Shown here one piece after another: positions 32,567 to 46,400 of a stretch of 64,000 nt of DNA; position 1 is the stretch's first letter, and each line of letters begins with the position of its first letter. The DNA is from Muscardinus avellanarius. Its lineage: Eukaryota; Chordata; Mammalia; Rodentia; Gliridae. The notes under the pieces were generated by a model, which was given only the letters and a program-made list of their open reading frames with translations, was not told the DNA's origin and searched no databases. The stretch is from contig OY726578.1 of assembly GCA_963383645.1 (NCBI GenBank), positions 20,786,592-20,850,591 of the forward strand, written 5' to 3'. The position numbers and the translations under genes are program-made.

Positions 32567-35500
32567 ATGTAACTCAAGAGGAGAGGGAAGCTTCCTTTAC
32601 AGTCAGACTGAGAATCGCACGGGCACCAGCTCAGAGGGGCTGGCCGCCATCTTGCTGGTTGGAAAGGATCCCACATAGAGAAGGCAGAGAGGCTGGTAAG
32701 AGACCAGCCCCAGGATGCCTTGACTCTGCATTCAGAGGAGAGGGGAGTTACCAAGACAGAGAGACCAGCTGAATGTGAGGATGAGTGCGGGGATGAGGGA
32801 GGGGGATGAATTGAGGTGTCTAGTGTGAGTGGCTGAGGGGAGGACAGATTCCTGCCAGGTATGTGGCGCATGACTATAATCCCAGTACTTGGGGAGGCTG
32901 AGACAGGAGGGTCACAGGTTTGAGGCTAGTCAGTAACTTTTAGAGGGACCCTCAGTGGCCTAGTGAGACCCTGTTTCAAAATAAGAAAAGACTAAGTAAA
33001 ATGCTGAGGGTCTATCTCAGAGGTAAGATGCCTCTGTGTTCAATATCCACAGACAAAGAATGATGCACCCGCGGTGATAACAGGGTGGGCGAGGAGGAAT
33101 GACCCCCCTCGGCCTATCCAAGAGGATGGGACACAGCAGAGAGGGTCCCAGCAGGTAATCGGAGCGAACAATAGATGAGACAGTATCATGGTTTGGATCT
33201 GAAACATCCCCCCCAGCCCATGCGGTAAGCACACGGTCCTTGCGGCAGCAACGCTCAGAGGTGGGGCCTGTAGGCGATGTCTGGATCATGACAGCTCTGA
33301 CTGCATCCGTGGATTGACCCATCAGGTGGACCAATCTGCTCGTAGCTGAGTGTACCACCGGGGTTGGAGGAGGCAGGTCACTGTGGAGTGTCCTGGAAGG
33401 GTTTATCTTGTCCCCGGACATCTCTCTCTCTGTCTCTTTCTCTCTGTGTCTCTGTCTCTCCTTCTGTCTCTGTCTTTCTGTCTCTCTCTCTCTCTGCTGC
33501 TATGAGCTGAGCGACTCGCCTCCACTATGCCCTCCCACCATGATGCTCTGCCCTCCGGCCCAGAGCAATGGAGCCGGCCCACCATGGACTGACCCCTGCA
33601 ACTGTAAGCTCCAATCAGCCCCTCCTCCTCCAATTTGTTATTGTTCGGTATTTTGGTCAAAACACAAAGCTGACTCACACAGCAAAGTCTGCAACACTTA
33701 AGAGCAAGTAGTCTCGAGTTGGGCGCCACCCGCTTACAGCTGAGAAGGCAAAGTCCCAAGAGAACCGCGGGCTGCAGCTGGGGGAGCGAGGGTGGCACCC
33801 TGTGCACCTCGGCACTTGGAGGAGGGGTAGGAAGGGCCAGGAAAAATGTGTGATGAGCTATAGGAGTACAGGTGTCAACGAGGCCAGGAAAACGGAGTTT
33901 GAGGGTGTCTTCAGTGGTTGACAGCGTTAGGGAGAAGTTTCGAGAAGGGTGATAAAGGCCAGAGCATGTCCCCCGGTTTATCTCTTTGGTTTTTTGTTTT
34001 TGCTTTTGCTGGTACTGGGAGTGGAGCCCAGAAGCTTTCTATCTCTGGGTTATCCTCCCAGACCTATTTTATATTTTATTTGGAAACAGGGTCTCACTAA
34101 GTTGCTGAGAGCCTCGCTAAGTAGCCGAGGCTGGCTTCGAACCCGCGCGATCCTCCTGCCTCAGCCTCCCAAGCGCGGGGATGACAAGTGTGCGCCACCA
34201 CGCCCGGCTCCGGTTTGTCTCTTTGGAAGCTGCTGACCTGCTTGGAGACCGGCGTGGAGACAGTGGGTGGGGGTGGGCTCTGCGTCGTGGCAAACGGAGG
34301 GATCCATACAGGGGTATAAGGTGGAGATGGTGCTGTGGACCCCGGGCTTTGGGGAAGTCTGGGTGTGACAGGAAGAAGAAACATCTCCACGGCACCAGAA
34401 GGAGATGTGTGTGGATACAGACAGATGGCAGAGGACCGCGGGTGTCTATACCACAGGCAGGGAGAAGAGTTGGGGCCAGGGAATCTGAGGCTGCTGGACA
34501 GAGCGGGGACACTGGATGGATGGGAACAGCAGCTGTCCAATGAAATGGAGTATGCAAATTACCAGGGACAGCCTGGACGGGCAGTGGGGTGGGTGCAGGG
34601 TGCAGCGCCATGCAGGTGGCCAAGGCTAGGACCGGTCGGGCATGGCGGTGGGTGGGGATCTAGCCCGAGGTGGGCTCAGAGCTTGCTTGGAGAAACTCAC
34701 GAGGACAAGAAGGGAGAGGGGTGATCCCCACCACTGGGCCACCGTCCTAGCAGGGCCGCCACCCCAGGAGGCAAGAAGGGAGAGACCAGGCATGCAGAGG
34801 GGTGAGGGGAGCCGTCCTGGCACCCACCACCTGTGGCCAGATGTTGAGTGAAACTCCCGGGCCAAGTGCAGCTGCCACCGCCGAGCCCATAAACTCCATC
34901 TCCGGGGGGACAACGGACATAATTTAATGTCTCCGTCTCCAGGAGCGTTTGCATTTATGAGCGGCAGCTGCGCGGTGCGGCGGCTGAGCGGTAAATCACG
35001 GAGCTTTAGGTATATTTCTCTCGCGTTGACATCCTCTTATAAATAATCTGGGGTATGATTTTGTGCTGTTGATAGAAGGCTGCGTTCTCCTTGCCTTCTG
35101 TTTTTTAAAGTGACCTTCTTTCTCAGTCAAACTGGAAATGGCCGAAAGGCTCACTTAATCACTCCCCGAAGAGCCGAGTAAGATGGGGACAGAGATCCAG
35201 GCGAGGCTTGCTCTGCCCTTAAGCAGAGAGAACTTGGGGGGGGGTTGGCTTGGTGATGCCCACTCCCATTTGAAATGCAAATGCTCTCTTATCTGGGGAA
35301 ACATTTTCCCGTGTGCATAATGGTGTGTGTTTTTGGAAGCCTGACAGGTTAATAACAAACTATCTGAAAAGCACCTCGCGGTAAAATAGGAAGACTTGGA
35401 GTTAGATAAAGCATGACAAACTTTAAGATCTTTTGCAGGGAATTAAAGGATAAAACAAGACTTAGGTGCACTGGCAAGGTAAGACCTCCAGGATGTACCG

Positions 35501-38500
35501 CGGCGGGAAAACCCACACATCACGAGGATTCATAACTCCTATGCACGATAGCGTCCTATCACATATATTTTTAAAAGCCCATGAATATGTTATTTGCCAT
35601 AAGCGCATATATATAGGTTGATAGCTACCTAGAGAGAACTGTAGAAGGGTGCGTGCCAGACTGGAGAGGGTCGATCCAGCTGGAAAGGGAACTTAAGTCT
35701 GGGTGACAGTCGAAGGGATTTTAGTCTCCTGTTCTATTCCAAGTTCTTTTTGCTCGTAATACCAGTAAGAACATTAAGAAGAATAGCCACGTGGGCAGGC
35801 ATGACTGAAATATGAAATGAATTATATTTGCATTTCATACCGTGTTAGAAAAAGACAAAGTATCTTATTTATACGAATAGAGAGATTAGTTTCCTTATCT
35901 CGAAACGTAGATTTGTAATTATGCCCTGCCAACACTTGGTCCTAGAAGAAGGATGGTATTAGCTTTTCTTGAAAATCCAATACCCTTCTCGTTATCCTAA
36001 TAATGGTATTTTATCATTGGATTTTCCTCCCAGTAGAGATTTCATTTTAAAACTCAGAAATTTTAGAGCCAGCCATAAATATTTCTCTGAAACTGGGCAT
36101 GAGAGATTTAAATTTAGAGAAAAAAAAAGAATTAAGAATTCCCTACAGTTACGTTGGAACACTGACATGAGATGTCATTTGCGGTGTATCTGAAGAAGCG
36201 GGCGTGGTGGCCCATGTCTATAATCACAGCTACTTGGGAGGCAGAGACAGATAGAATCTCAGGTTCAAAGCCAGCCTGAGCATCTTGGCAAGACTCTGCC
36301 TCAAAATAAAACACAACAAAGCTGGGCATGGTGGTTCACACTTGGAAGTCCCAGTACCTGGGAGGCTGAGGTAGGAGGATCGCAGGTTCGCAGCCAACCT
36401 GAGCTATTTAGTGAGGCCCTCTGCAACTTAGTGAGATCCTATTTCAAAATAAAGAATAAAAAAATAGGGCTGGGGGGTGTATCATGGTGGTAGATGCCTC
36501 TGGGTTCTGTCCCCGGTACCAAAAAAAAAAGTAAATCAACAAATAAATAAAATAAAATCTGTTGGGGGCATGGCTGAGTGACAGAGGGCTTGCCTCTCAT
36601 GCGCAAGACCCTGGGGTTAAATCCCTAGAACTGCAAACAAAAAAAGAGAAAGGAAGGAAGGAAAGACAGGAGACAAAGAAGGAAAACAAATGTACTTGAA
36701 GGAAAAAGGTTTTCATTGTATGTATTTATGGAGTGCACTGTGGCAATTCCCAGGTATCAAATGTGTAGTGGTGAAATCAGTGTGAGAAGAATTTCCATCA
36801 TTTATTTATGTATTTATTTATTTATGTATTTATTTATTTATTTATTTATTTATTTATTTGCGGGTCTGGGGATGAAACCCAGGGGCATTCGACCTCCAAG
36901 CTACACCCCCTGCCCTGTGTTTTTTTTTTTTTATTCTTCGTTTTGAAACATGGCCTCACTGAGTTGCAGAGGGCCTCACTAAGTAGTAGCTGAGGCTGTC
37001 CACGAACCGCGATCCTCCGGTCTCAGCATCCCGAATGCTGGGATGACAAGCATGCGCCACCACGCCCGGCTTCATTTTCATCTTTTAAAACAGGTCTCTG
37101 TTTTGTTTTTTTTTTAATTTATTTTGTCTCTCAAGGAGGGAAAGTGCTCATAGAAGACTTATGCAGTTAAAAAGAGCTGTAAGTACAGGTGCCTGGGCCG
37201 GGGGCCAGAGTTTCCTACCAGCTTGGGTGAGATGTTCCTCTGTATATCTCTGTCTTCCCTGTTAGCACCGTGGTCCCCCCCCCCCCCCAGAATGTCTAGG
37301 ATCTTCTAATTAGAAATATATTCAGAGGAAGAGGTTCAAAGCCTCTAGGCTTCATGCCCTGGGACGGGTTCTTGGTGCCTACTGGATCCACCCCTTGGAG
37401 TGAGTGTCCAGTGCTAACCAGTAATCCTTAGGCAGTTTAAGTCGTAGTCAAAAGACGGATTGCTCACAGCAAACTTTGCCAGGTAGTGAGCCATCCAGCC
37501 CCTAAATAAATGCTCAGAGAGCCCTAGCAGCCAGGCAAATACAAATGCGGACTTCAGAGAGATTTAAACCCAGGTCCAAACTCTGATTCCTCAACTTACC
37601 TACTGTTTGATAGTGAATGCTCAGCCATCTCCGAACCTCAGTCAGTACTGAGCTGTATCCAAATACAGTTTATTTCTGCTATGATCAGTTATTCACTCTT
37701 TTTTTTTTTTTTGGTGGTACTGGGGTTCCTGGAAGCCCTTCTACCTCCGGGCCACACTCCCAGACCATTATTTTTGAAACAGTGTCTCTTACGCCAGCGC
37801 GGCTGGCTTCGAACCTGCGCGATCCTCCTGTCTCCGCCTCCCAAGTGCGGGGATGACAAGCCTGAGCCACTGCGCCCGGCTTCACTCAACAAAAATTTAT
37901 TGAGCACATGCTGTTAGCCAGCCTTGGGAACGCTGACATGAAGAAGACCAAGAAGGAGTCCATTCTTACAAATCTCTGAGTGTCTGTTTTGCCTCCTTCC
38001 CCTTCTGTAACGCGTGCCAATTGATACCCGCCTCGGGGGATTCCCGCAAGCAACAGACAGATAGTAGTCCTGGGCAAAGCAGGCAAATCTCCTGAGTATT
38101 TTCTAGGGATTAGGCTCTGCATAAAAGGCAATTTGTACATTCTCCATTTCTTCTCACACCAACTCTGATGGGCTCGTGAGGACACCAACAGAGAAGTTAA
38201 GCTACGTGCCCAAAGCTCACAGCTTTAGGGGTGCAAAGAAATGATTAGACTCCCTCAGACCACATGCTGTGTTATAGTTCACAGCATGGCCCCTGGAAGA
38301 GCTCATGGATTCACTCAAAAATGGTCAGAGGTGAAGTGGTTGAATTATGAGGGTGAGCCCTAATCTCATTAGTGGGTAAACCCATTAATGGGGTAGTGGA
38401 TTTACTGGGTGGTAAGATAGGCAGGCGGGCTGTGATTGGAGGAAGTGGGTCGCTGGAGGTGTGGCCTTGAGGACCACACATACGTCCATGGACTCCCTGT

Positions 38501-41312
38501 CTCTCCCTCTCTGCTTCCAGACTCCATGACATGAGCCCAGAGTCTCTTCACTCATGCCCTGAGCTCCGCAGATTTGATATGGATTGAAACCTCTGAAATC
38601 TCCAGAGCTGTCAGCAAATAAATCTTACCTTATCTATGCTGTGGTTGTCAGGTATCTTGGGTCACAGCAGTTAAGCATGCCAATTGAAATACCACCACAC
38701 CCTACCATCTCCTATGCACAGGGCGCCAAACAACTTAATGTATAAATTATAAATGCATACCTAATGTGTTCACGGGTTAGGGATCCTTCTCAGGTACCCC
38801 GATATAATTTAATTATAAAGTTGGACATTGTGCAAATGAGTATTTGCATTCTGTTCTAACCGTGGCTAGGATGGCTTCTGCTGCCCACACAAAGGCAGGA
38901 AGGAAACACCCCATTTTCACAGAGCACACGATCCATTTTCCATGCAGAACTTTGGTTTTAATTAAGGGCAGTAATCAGATGATCTTGCCTTAATTAACTC
39001 CCCAGAGCGCCCTCTTTGATATTTTCCACATCAAATATTGCAGCCTAAAGATGATTTGCAGACATGAGCTAGACATTTGCCATGTTTCGAGAGCGCGCCC
39101 CAAGGCTGGGTGTGGATTCCTGTCCCCTCCCTTCCTGGGGACGGCCCCCTGCCTCAGAGCACTCAGGACTCAGGTCCGGGAGGGATCCTCTGGGTTTGCT
39201 CCCTTAGTCAATGATTTTCTTTCTAGCTTATCACTTTTGTCTTTCTGTTATCACAGGAGCAGTGTACATTTCATCTTAATTACACATCTGCTTAATCTGT
39301 AATTTCTGATTTAGGGCCATTAAGTCCTAATTACAAAAGGGCCGCCCTTGACAGGGGAAACCAAGTGAACTCAGAGAAACGGAACAGAAAGGCAAAATGG
39401 AGGGTGGACTTATTGCACAGAATTAAGGCGGGGCCTCGAGACCCTCGGTGGGGCCGCTAATCGTTCACAATCCTGTGGATCTGAGAGTGTCCCTCTCTGG
39501 GTCCCAACCAAGTGGACCACCCTCAGAGGTAGGGAGATCAGAAAACCCTCAGCCGGGTGTGGCGGCGCAGGCTTGTAATCCCAGCATTTGGGAAGCTGAG
39601 ACAGGAGGATCACCATTCAAGGACAGTCTCAGCTACTTAGAAAGGCCCTTTGCAGCTCAGTGAGACCCTGTTTCAAAAAAATAAAAAGAATAAAAAAAAG
39701 GGCTGGGGGTGTAGTTCAGAGGTAGAATGCCCCTGGGTTCCATCCCCAGTACTGAACAAAAAAAAAAAAAGAAAGAAGGAAAGAAAGAAGGAAAGTAAGG
39801 GAGAAAGAAAACGCTGATGTTCAAATAAAGCTAAAATCTCCAAGTGAAAAATCATCCAGCTTAAATTTCTTTTTTATTTTTTATTTCTCTCTTTTCCTTT
39901 ATCTTTATCTATCCCCCTCCCTTTTCTCTCCTTCCTCCCTCCCTCCTTCCTTCCTTCCTTCCTTCCTTCTTTCCTTCTTCCCTCTTTCCCTCCTTTCTTT
40001 CTTTCGTGTCACGGTCTCACTGCATTGCCCAGGATGGCCTCAACCTCCTGGGCTCAAGAAATCCTCCTGCTTCTGCCTCCTGAGTAGCCAGGCCTACAGG
40101 AATGTGCCGCCATGCCCAACTTGAGCTCATCTGTCTTTAGTGGCTTCTTGTTAAAACACAACAATCCCAAGCCAAACCCAACTCTTAAGTAACTATGTTT
40201 AGATAGAAAACTTTAAACCCACAACCACCCATAAAGGAAAAACTAGCATGACTTGCCTTAAATAGAAGGCGACTATAATAACCATTATGATGTTTTTTTA
40301 AAGTTCTCCATCTTACGTAAAAGCGTCAGGAAACCATGCTTTGGGGAGGACCGCATTGAATCCTCATTGACACTCTCTGAGTCAGTAAATTCCACATTTT
40401 TCAGATAAGGAGAGAGAGTACGTGGCCCATTTAAAAATCACACATCTAGGAGAGGGCAAGGTCGTGCCTCGAGCTGTCAGGATGCGGCTGTCCTCGCCTA
40501 GAACCCAGGGAATGGGAGCTAGCCCTGCAGCCCAAGAAGTCTGGGCTCCTCTGTGCCATCAGCCATGCAGAGGCGGAGGGCGGCACTCTTACCTGGAGCT
40601 GAGGATGCAGCTGCTGATGTCTGACTGCCCAGAGGGTGTCCTCACAGTGTCTGTGGCCAGAGACAGAGTACAGCTCAACCAGGACTGCAGGCTGCCCACT
40701 GGCTGGGAGCTCACCATGGAGACGGTATCCCTGGAACCAGAATGCAGGATGCTGTATTCACAATGACAACCACAACGGCGGCAATAACTAGACATTCGCT
40801 TGGCAGCAGAAGCCGGGCTCCATGGGAACTGCACGACGTCACTCTTTGAAGCCAGTGCTCTCCCTGGTATTCAGATGGGAGTCCTGGGATTTACAGATGG
40901 GAGTGCTGGGTCTTGGCCAAGGTCACCTAGCTGGTCAGTGATGAAGCTGGGATGTGAACCTTGTTCCTTTTGATCCCAACGCCCTGATTTAACCACTGTG
41001 CTCTCATTTGAGAAGACACACCGTCCGATACAGGTGTGGAGGCCTCTGATTTGGGGATAAAACTTGGCATTGAATTTTATACCCAGTGATATGTTCTCGG
41101 GCCATACCACGTGTGAGGGTCTTCACTCCTTCCCTGCCTTAAATTGGAATGTCTTCGTCAACGAGGATTTTGTTTTGATGCTCCCAGATTTTAAAAGCCG
41201 CATGGGACAAGGTCCACGTGGGTATTCAATAATTATTTTCTGGTTGATTTTCCCATGGACTATGGGGGAGGTTCTACATGGGGTAGCCAGTATCTATTTT
41301 CTGACTGATACA

Positions 41313-41359
<47 letters not shown>

Positions 41360-42275
41360 TTTGTTTTAGGATACTCTATGCCAGTCACCCGCACCATGAA
41401 TTTAACATCAACTATCAAGACTCCATCCTAGGAAAGCAGATAAACATAAACCTACACCAATAATCATAAAATAAAGGAGAAATCACCAATGCTCTAGGGA
41501 GGGACAGGGAGTAGAATCTAATGGTGGTACGTAGGAAGCCTTGATTTGCGTCTCAGAGGAGGAACAGGCATGGCGCCAAGTAGTAACACTTGAGCTACGT
41601 ATCCTTTGGAGATGAGGACTTGGCCGCGGAAGGCCGGGAGAAAGAAACTTCAGGAGGAAGGACCCGTGTGCATTCAGGCATGGAGGTCAGAAACGGTTAA
41701 GGCGTAGGCAATTCAGAGAGTAGGAATTATAATTAGAGAGGGAAGTAAGGCTCAGAATGTGCAGGATGGAAATGTCCATCAAAAATGTCTCCTCTGGGGC
41801 AATGGGGAGCCACTGACCGTATCTGAAGACTCTAGCGTGATAAGCCCGGGCTTCTCGTCCTGTCTAAATAAAGTTGGACATTTCAGTCCAGTGTCCCTCG
41901 TGTTACATGTGATGACCACAAATCCAGGGCCTTCTGGGCATTGCTGAGAGTGCTCTGAGTGGGTGTGGACGTGCAGAGAGACAGTCCAGGGCTCGCCCTT
42001 GGAAGCAGCTCAGTTTCACTCAGGGTTAACTTACATCTCTTTTCTGTCGCCACTGCTACACTCCACCGCCGTCTGCACGCTAGAAGGGGGCACGAGAAAG
42101 GCTGGTTACACTTCTGCTGCCGTGGGGGGACCGGATCTTTGACTTCAGACCTGTGCTGCGGGCTCGAGTCTCCCGCATTCTCCTTCCATTCCTCGCTGCT
42201 GTGTGTATCTTGGGGAAGTCAGTCGCCCCCTCTGAGCCTCCCATCTTCCTCTGCAAAATGTGGCTAATAACAGCG

Positions 42276-42306
<31 letters not shown>

Positions 42307-43386
42307 CTGAGTTACGGAGCAAGGGATTACCCTCATAAAGATCTCGGCAAGGCGCCTGGCAAATACATGGTGCTAATTAAGTGGTAGCTACGACTAAGTC
42401 ATCGCTATGACTCTACCTAGTACCCCCCGCACTGCTATTATTAATAGCGTTGCTATTTGCGACAACAATGCTGTTCAAAAATAAAAGCAGGTGTTTTTTT
42501 TCCCCCTTTTATATTCTAACAAACCAGATATGAGGCAGGGTGGCTTCCCAAGGCATTGTGGGAAATTCCCAAACAGCTACTGGCAGCAGTGGCTGTTCCT
42601 TGTGTGTGGGGAGGTCCTGTCATCCAACACACATGCTGTACACGGTCTCTCGTCTTCCCGGTCTGCGCCTGTGTTGTAGAGATGAGGAACCGGCCAGCCT
42701 TGTCTAATGTCACACCTGAAGACCTGAAGACCAGGTCATAGGGGTTATTCAGGTCATGTTCCTAAACCAGTGCACAATCACCTGATGTGTGGGCACAAAA
42801 TACCACATTGCAAACCTCAGACAGCCGAGGTCTCACCTTAACTGAGACCTTGCAGCCTTCATCGTTGCTGGAATTGTTTACTCAAAACGAGTTTATCGTC
42901 AAAGGCCAAGAGCTAGGTACGGTTGTCATTTGGGGCATTTTTTTTAAAAAGATGATTGGCGTATTGTGAGCACACATCATAATGAAACTCAGAGCGCTAG
43001 AGACATCCGTGTACACAGCACTTGGTGAGCCTCCCCCATCCCTCCTTCCTCCTGCCCCTTCCGCATCCATGGCACCGAGGTTAGCACTGATAATCTCGTA
43101 CGTGTCACAGTGTCCGCGGAAGGGTCTCCTCCATCCAGTCTCCCTCCTCCCCTCTCTCCATCGCTCTGCTGCGCTGTCTCCTGTATCTAGAGTCCCCCCT
43201 GCGTCCCGATTTCCCCCTCGCTTCCGAGTAGGAGGGGAAGACATAAGACCCTTCACTCTCTGTGACTGGCTGGTCTCACTTAGCGTAATGTACTCTCGTC
43301 CCACTCATTTTCCTGCCAAGGACAAAACTTTGCTCTCCTTTACAGCTGAGTAGAATTCCGTTGTGTGTGGAGATGAACGCATTACA

Positions 43387-43445
<59 letters not shown>

Positions 43446-46400
43446 ACACAGCGGAATTCCATGCTGCTGGACTTTGGGCGCCTCTGTTCCTGGAAGGCCT
43501 GCTTGCTCCCTCTGGGAAATGCATCTGCCGCTCCTTGGTTCCCTTTCTCAAGCACCCGTCACCCTCAGGGGCTTCCGCGTCCATGCATCTGTCCTTCCAG
43601 GCTGCGGGGCCACCGTGGGCCTAGAACACGTGGGTGGGTCTTGACTCTCAGCCCTGGCTCAGGTCAGACCAGAGGTCCTCGGGCAACTCTTGAAGCATCC
43701 ATTAGGAAAGGGTCAGTCTACCACAGCCATAGGTCAGCTCTTCTACCACTCCGTTCTAGAAATAAAGCTTTATTTTTGCCATAATAACAGAGAAGAATAT
43801 TTGCCACAGAGACTGCACGGCGCCCAAAGGCTAAATGTCTACTATCCGGCTTTTGAAAGAAAAAGATTCTGCGCTAGAACAAAAGCACCTTTTGTGAACA
43901 CTGCTGAGAGTGGAAAGTGGCTCCCAGAAATGCCCACATCCTGATCCCTAATCCCGAGAAAACAGGCATCCTGTCATGTCAAAAGCCTTGCTGAAGCCCA
44001 GGCACGCTTGCTGGGAGGACTCCATTTGACTAAACACTAACCTTTCCTCGGGCATGCTTGGGAAAGTCTTTATGGTTTAAGAACTATAAAAGTGCGTGCC
44101 GGTGGGGCCTGCTGTCTGCTCTTGGCCACAGCGGGCTCCAGGAGTGTGAGCCCCGTGGGTAGACTTAGCGTCCATACCTCTCACCTGGCACTAGGGACTC
44201 ACGGACTCCGTGATGTCCCTCTGTGTACGACATCGTCTCTCCCCTCCTCCACATTCACCCACACTCTCCACCCTGCTACGTGCTGGGGCTGATCTGCATG
44301 AACTGCGTTGAGGGGCTCCCTGCCCCCGTAGCTTCCCCTTGGGTCCAGCCAGCGGGCAGCCTGGCTGGCACGTGGAAGGAGACAGAGGGGGAGTGGGAGA
44401 CCGAGTGTTTGGTCTCCTGGAGGTCTCTCTACCGCACCTCCTTTTCCTAACTTCCCCTTTAAACCAAAGACCAAGCTCCTCCTGTCAGGAATCCTGCTCT
44501 GAACAGTGGTCTTCCCCCACTCCCTCTCCCCCTCTCTGTCTCTGTCCCTCTTTTCTTCTTCTCTCCTTTCCCTCCATCTTCCCACCTCTCCCTCCTTCCT
44601 GCTTCCCCCTTCTCTCCTCTCTCGATTTCAGCAACTGTGCCCGCCCTTGCCCTTTTAGACCAGGTGGCAGCTCCTGCTAACCCCCGGGTGCTGCGCCATC
44701 CCTGGGGCCTCCCTACCTCGCAAACACTCCTTTGCAAATAGTCCCCTAATAAGTTCTCTTAATCTGGGATTTGCTTTCTGGCTCTTGACAGATTCACTTG
44801 CAACAGTTCATGTCCGCGCTGGTCTCCATCTTAACAGGACGACCTGGGTTTTCCAGGTCAATATCTGACAAGCTCAATAAGCAGAGAGAAGACGCAACCC
44901 ACCTCTGTGTCGCTGAACCCCACCATGTGCAAAAAAAAAGTGGCAAAAAATCTGAAGAGACAATCGTAAAACACAAAAGATAATGCGCAACCATTACCAG
45001 CCCCTCTTTTTTTTTTTTTTTTTTTTTTTGGTGGTACTGGGGTTCCTGGAAGCCCTTCTTCCTCCGGGCTACACTCTCAGACCTATTTTATATTTTGAAA
45101 CAGGGTCTCTTACGCCAGCACGGCTGGCTTCGAACCTGCGCGATCCTCCTGTCTCCGCCTCCCAAGCACGGGGATTACAAGCGTGCGCCACCACGCCCGG
45201 CTTACCAGCCCCTCTTAAGCCTTTGACTTTGGCAAAGAACTCGTCATGAGCACAAAGACAAAGACGCGGTGTTGGGACGTGACTGGCGACTCCTACATTT
45301 TGTCACGTCTGATTCCTGCCTCTGTCTTCCTGGAGCCCGAACCACTGGATTTGGCACAAAACCTCCAAAGACCGCCAGGTGGTCTGTCTAACCGTCCACT
45401 CAGGATGAAATATTGCTGGGAGCCGAGGCGGTGTCCAGCCTGGCCCACACATTATCTGCCAACGGGGGAGCTTTCAACAAAAATAGAGTATGCTCAAAGT
45501 AAAGAGGGTGGATTGAGAGCTCCTGGGAACCGGAGGAGCTTCTGAGAGCTGCACCCCACATTTACACTCTGAGAGATGTCAAAGGCACCAAGCACCTTTC
45601 TCAGGAGGGAGTCCAGTGGAGGAAAAACCAAAGGGGGTGGGGGTGTTGTTCTGCCTGCTGTGAGAAAGCAAAGAACCACCGTGTGGTGACTTGTGCATGA
45701 CATTGGTGTTGGTTCCAGATGGGACTTGGGTTTGCACTACACAGTGTACAGTCTTCAAGTTTTGGGAGACCCCACTGAGGCTGCCAAGGATGGGCAAGAA
45801 GAGGCAGCTAGGAGGGGGCAGCTCCAAACCTTCCCCTCCTACTCCAATCAAAGGACAGCTGTGCTTCATTCTAAGCCGAGATGTTCTAGAAGAGTCTGCT
45901 TTGGTATTTAAAAACAAGGGGTTGTACTGAAAAGAGGGGAATCTATTGACCCACCCGTCCTATGGAGGAGAGTCTCTATGCTGCAAGCTCTGTGGGGGTT
46001 GCTTGTCCCTAATCTGCAGTCCTAACAAGAAGGGCGCCATCCCTTGTTTTTGTTTTGTTTGTTTTTCTGGGGTACTGGGGATGGAACCCAGGGCCACTGT
46101 ACCTCCGAGGCTCCACCCCCCCAGCCCTGTTTTTTTAAAAATTCTTTATTATTTATTTATTTATTTATTTTTGGTGGTACTGGGTTCCTGGAAGCCCTTC
46201 TACCTCTGGGCTACACTCCCAGACCTATTTTATATTTCTGAAACAGGGTCTCTTATGCCAGCACGGCTGGCTTTGAACCTGCGCGATCCTCCTGTCTCCA
46301 CCTCCCAAGCGCTGGGATTACAAGCGTGCGCCACCACGCCCGGCCTAATTCTTTATTTTGAAACAGGGTCTCACTAAGTTGCAGAGGGCCTCACTAAGTA

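Larger units (their letters stand above)
18856..40592 (-). other. MYO18B: MYO18B intron (21.7 kb) before the last exon
   Basis: Bounded by GTAAGAG at 40592 and GGTGTAG at 18856. It holds SINEs, L1 ends, LTR fragments, the polypurine tract at 21625-22435, an 18-bp minisatellite and the AGGTCA cluster at 26711. No coding exon is visible inside it, and none is needed because the flanking phases join directly. Confidence 0.85.

Noticed and set aside
40140..40320. Possible mitochondrial insertion (AACACAACAATCCCAAGCCA)
   Set aside because: C/A-rich wording suggested it, but no continuous mitochondrial gene could be recognised.
44040..44810. Intact endogenous retrovirus
   Set aside because: Only LTR-like wording is present. 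No gag, pol or env reading frame lies on either side.
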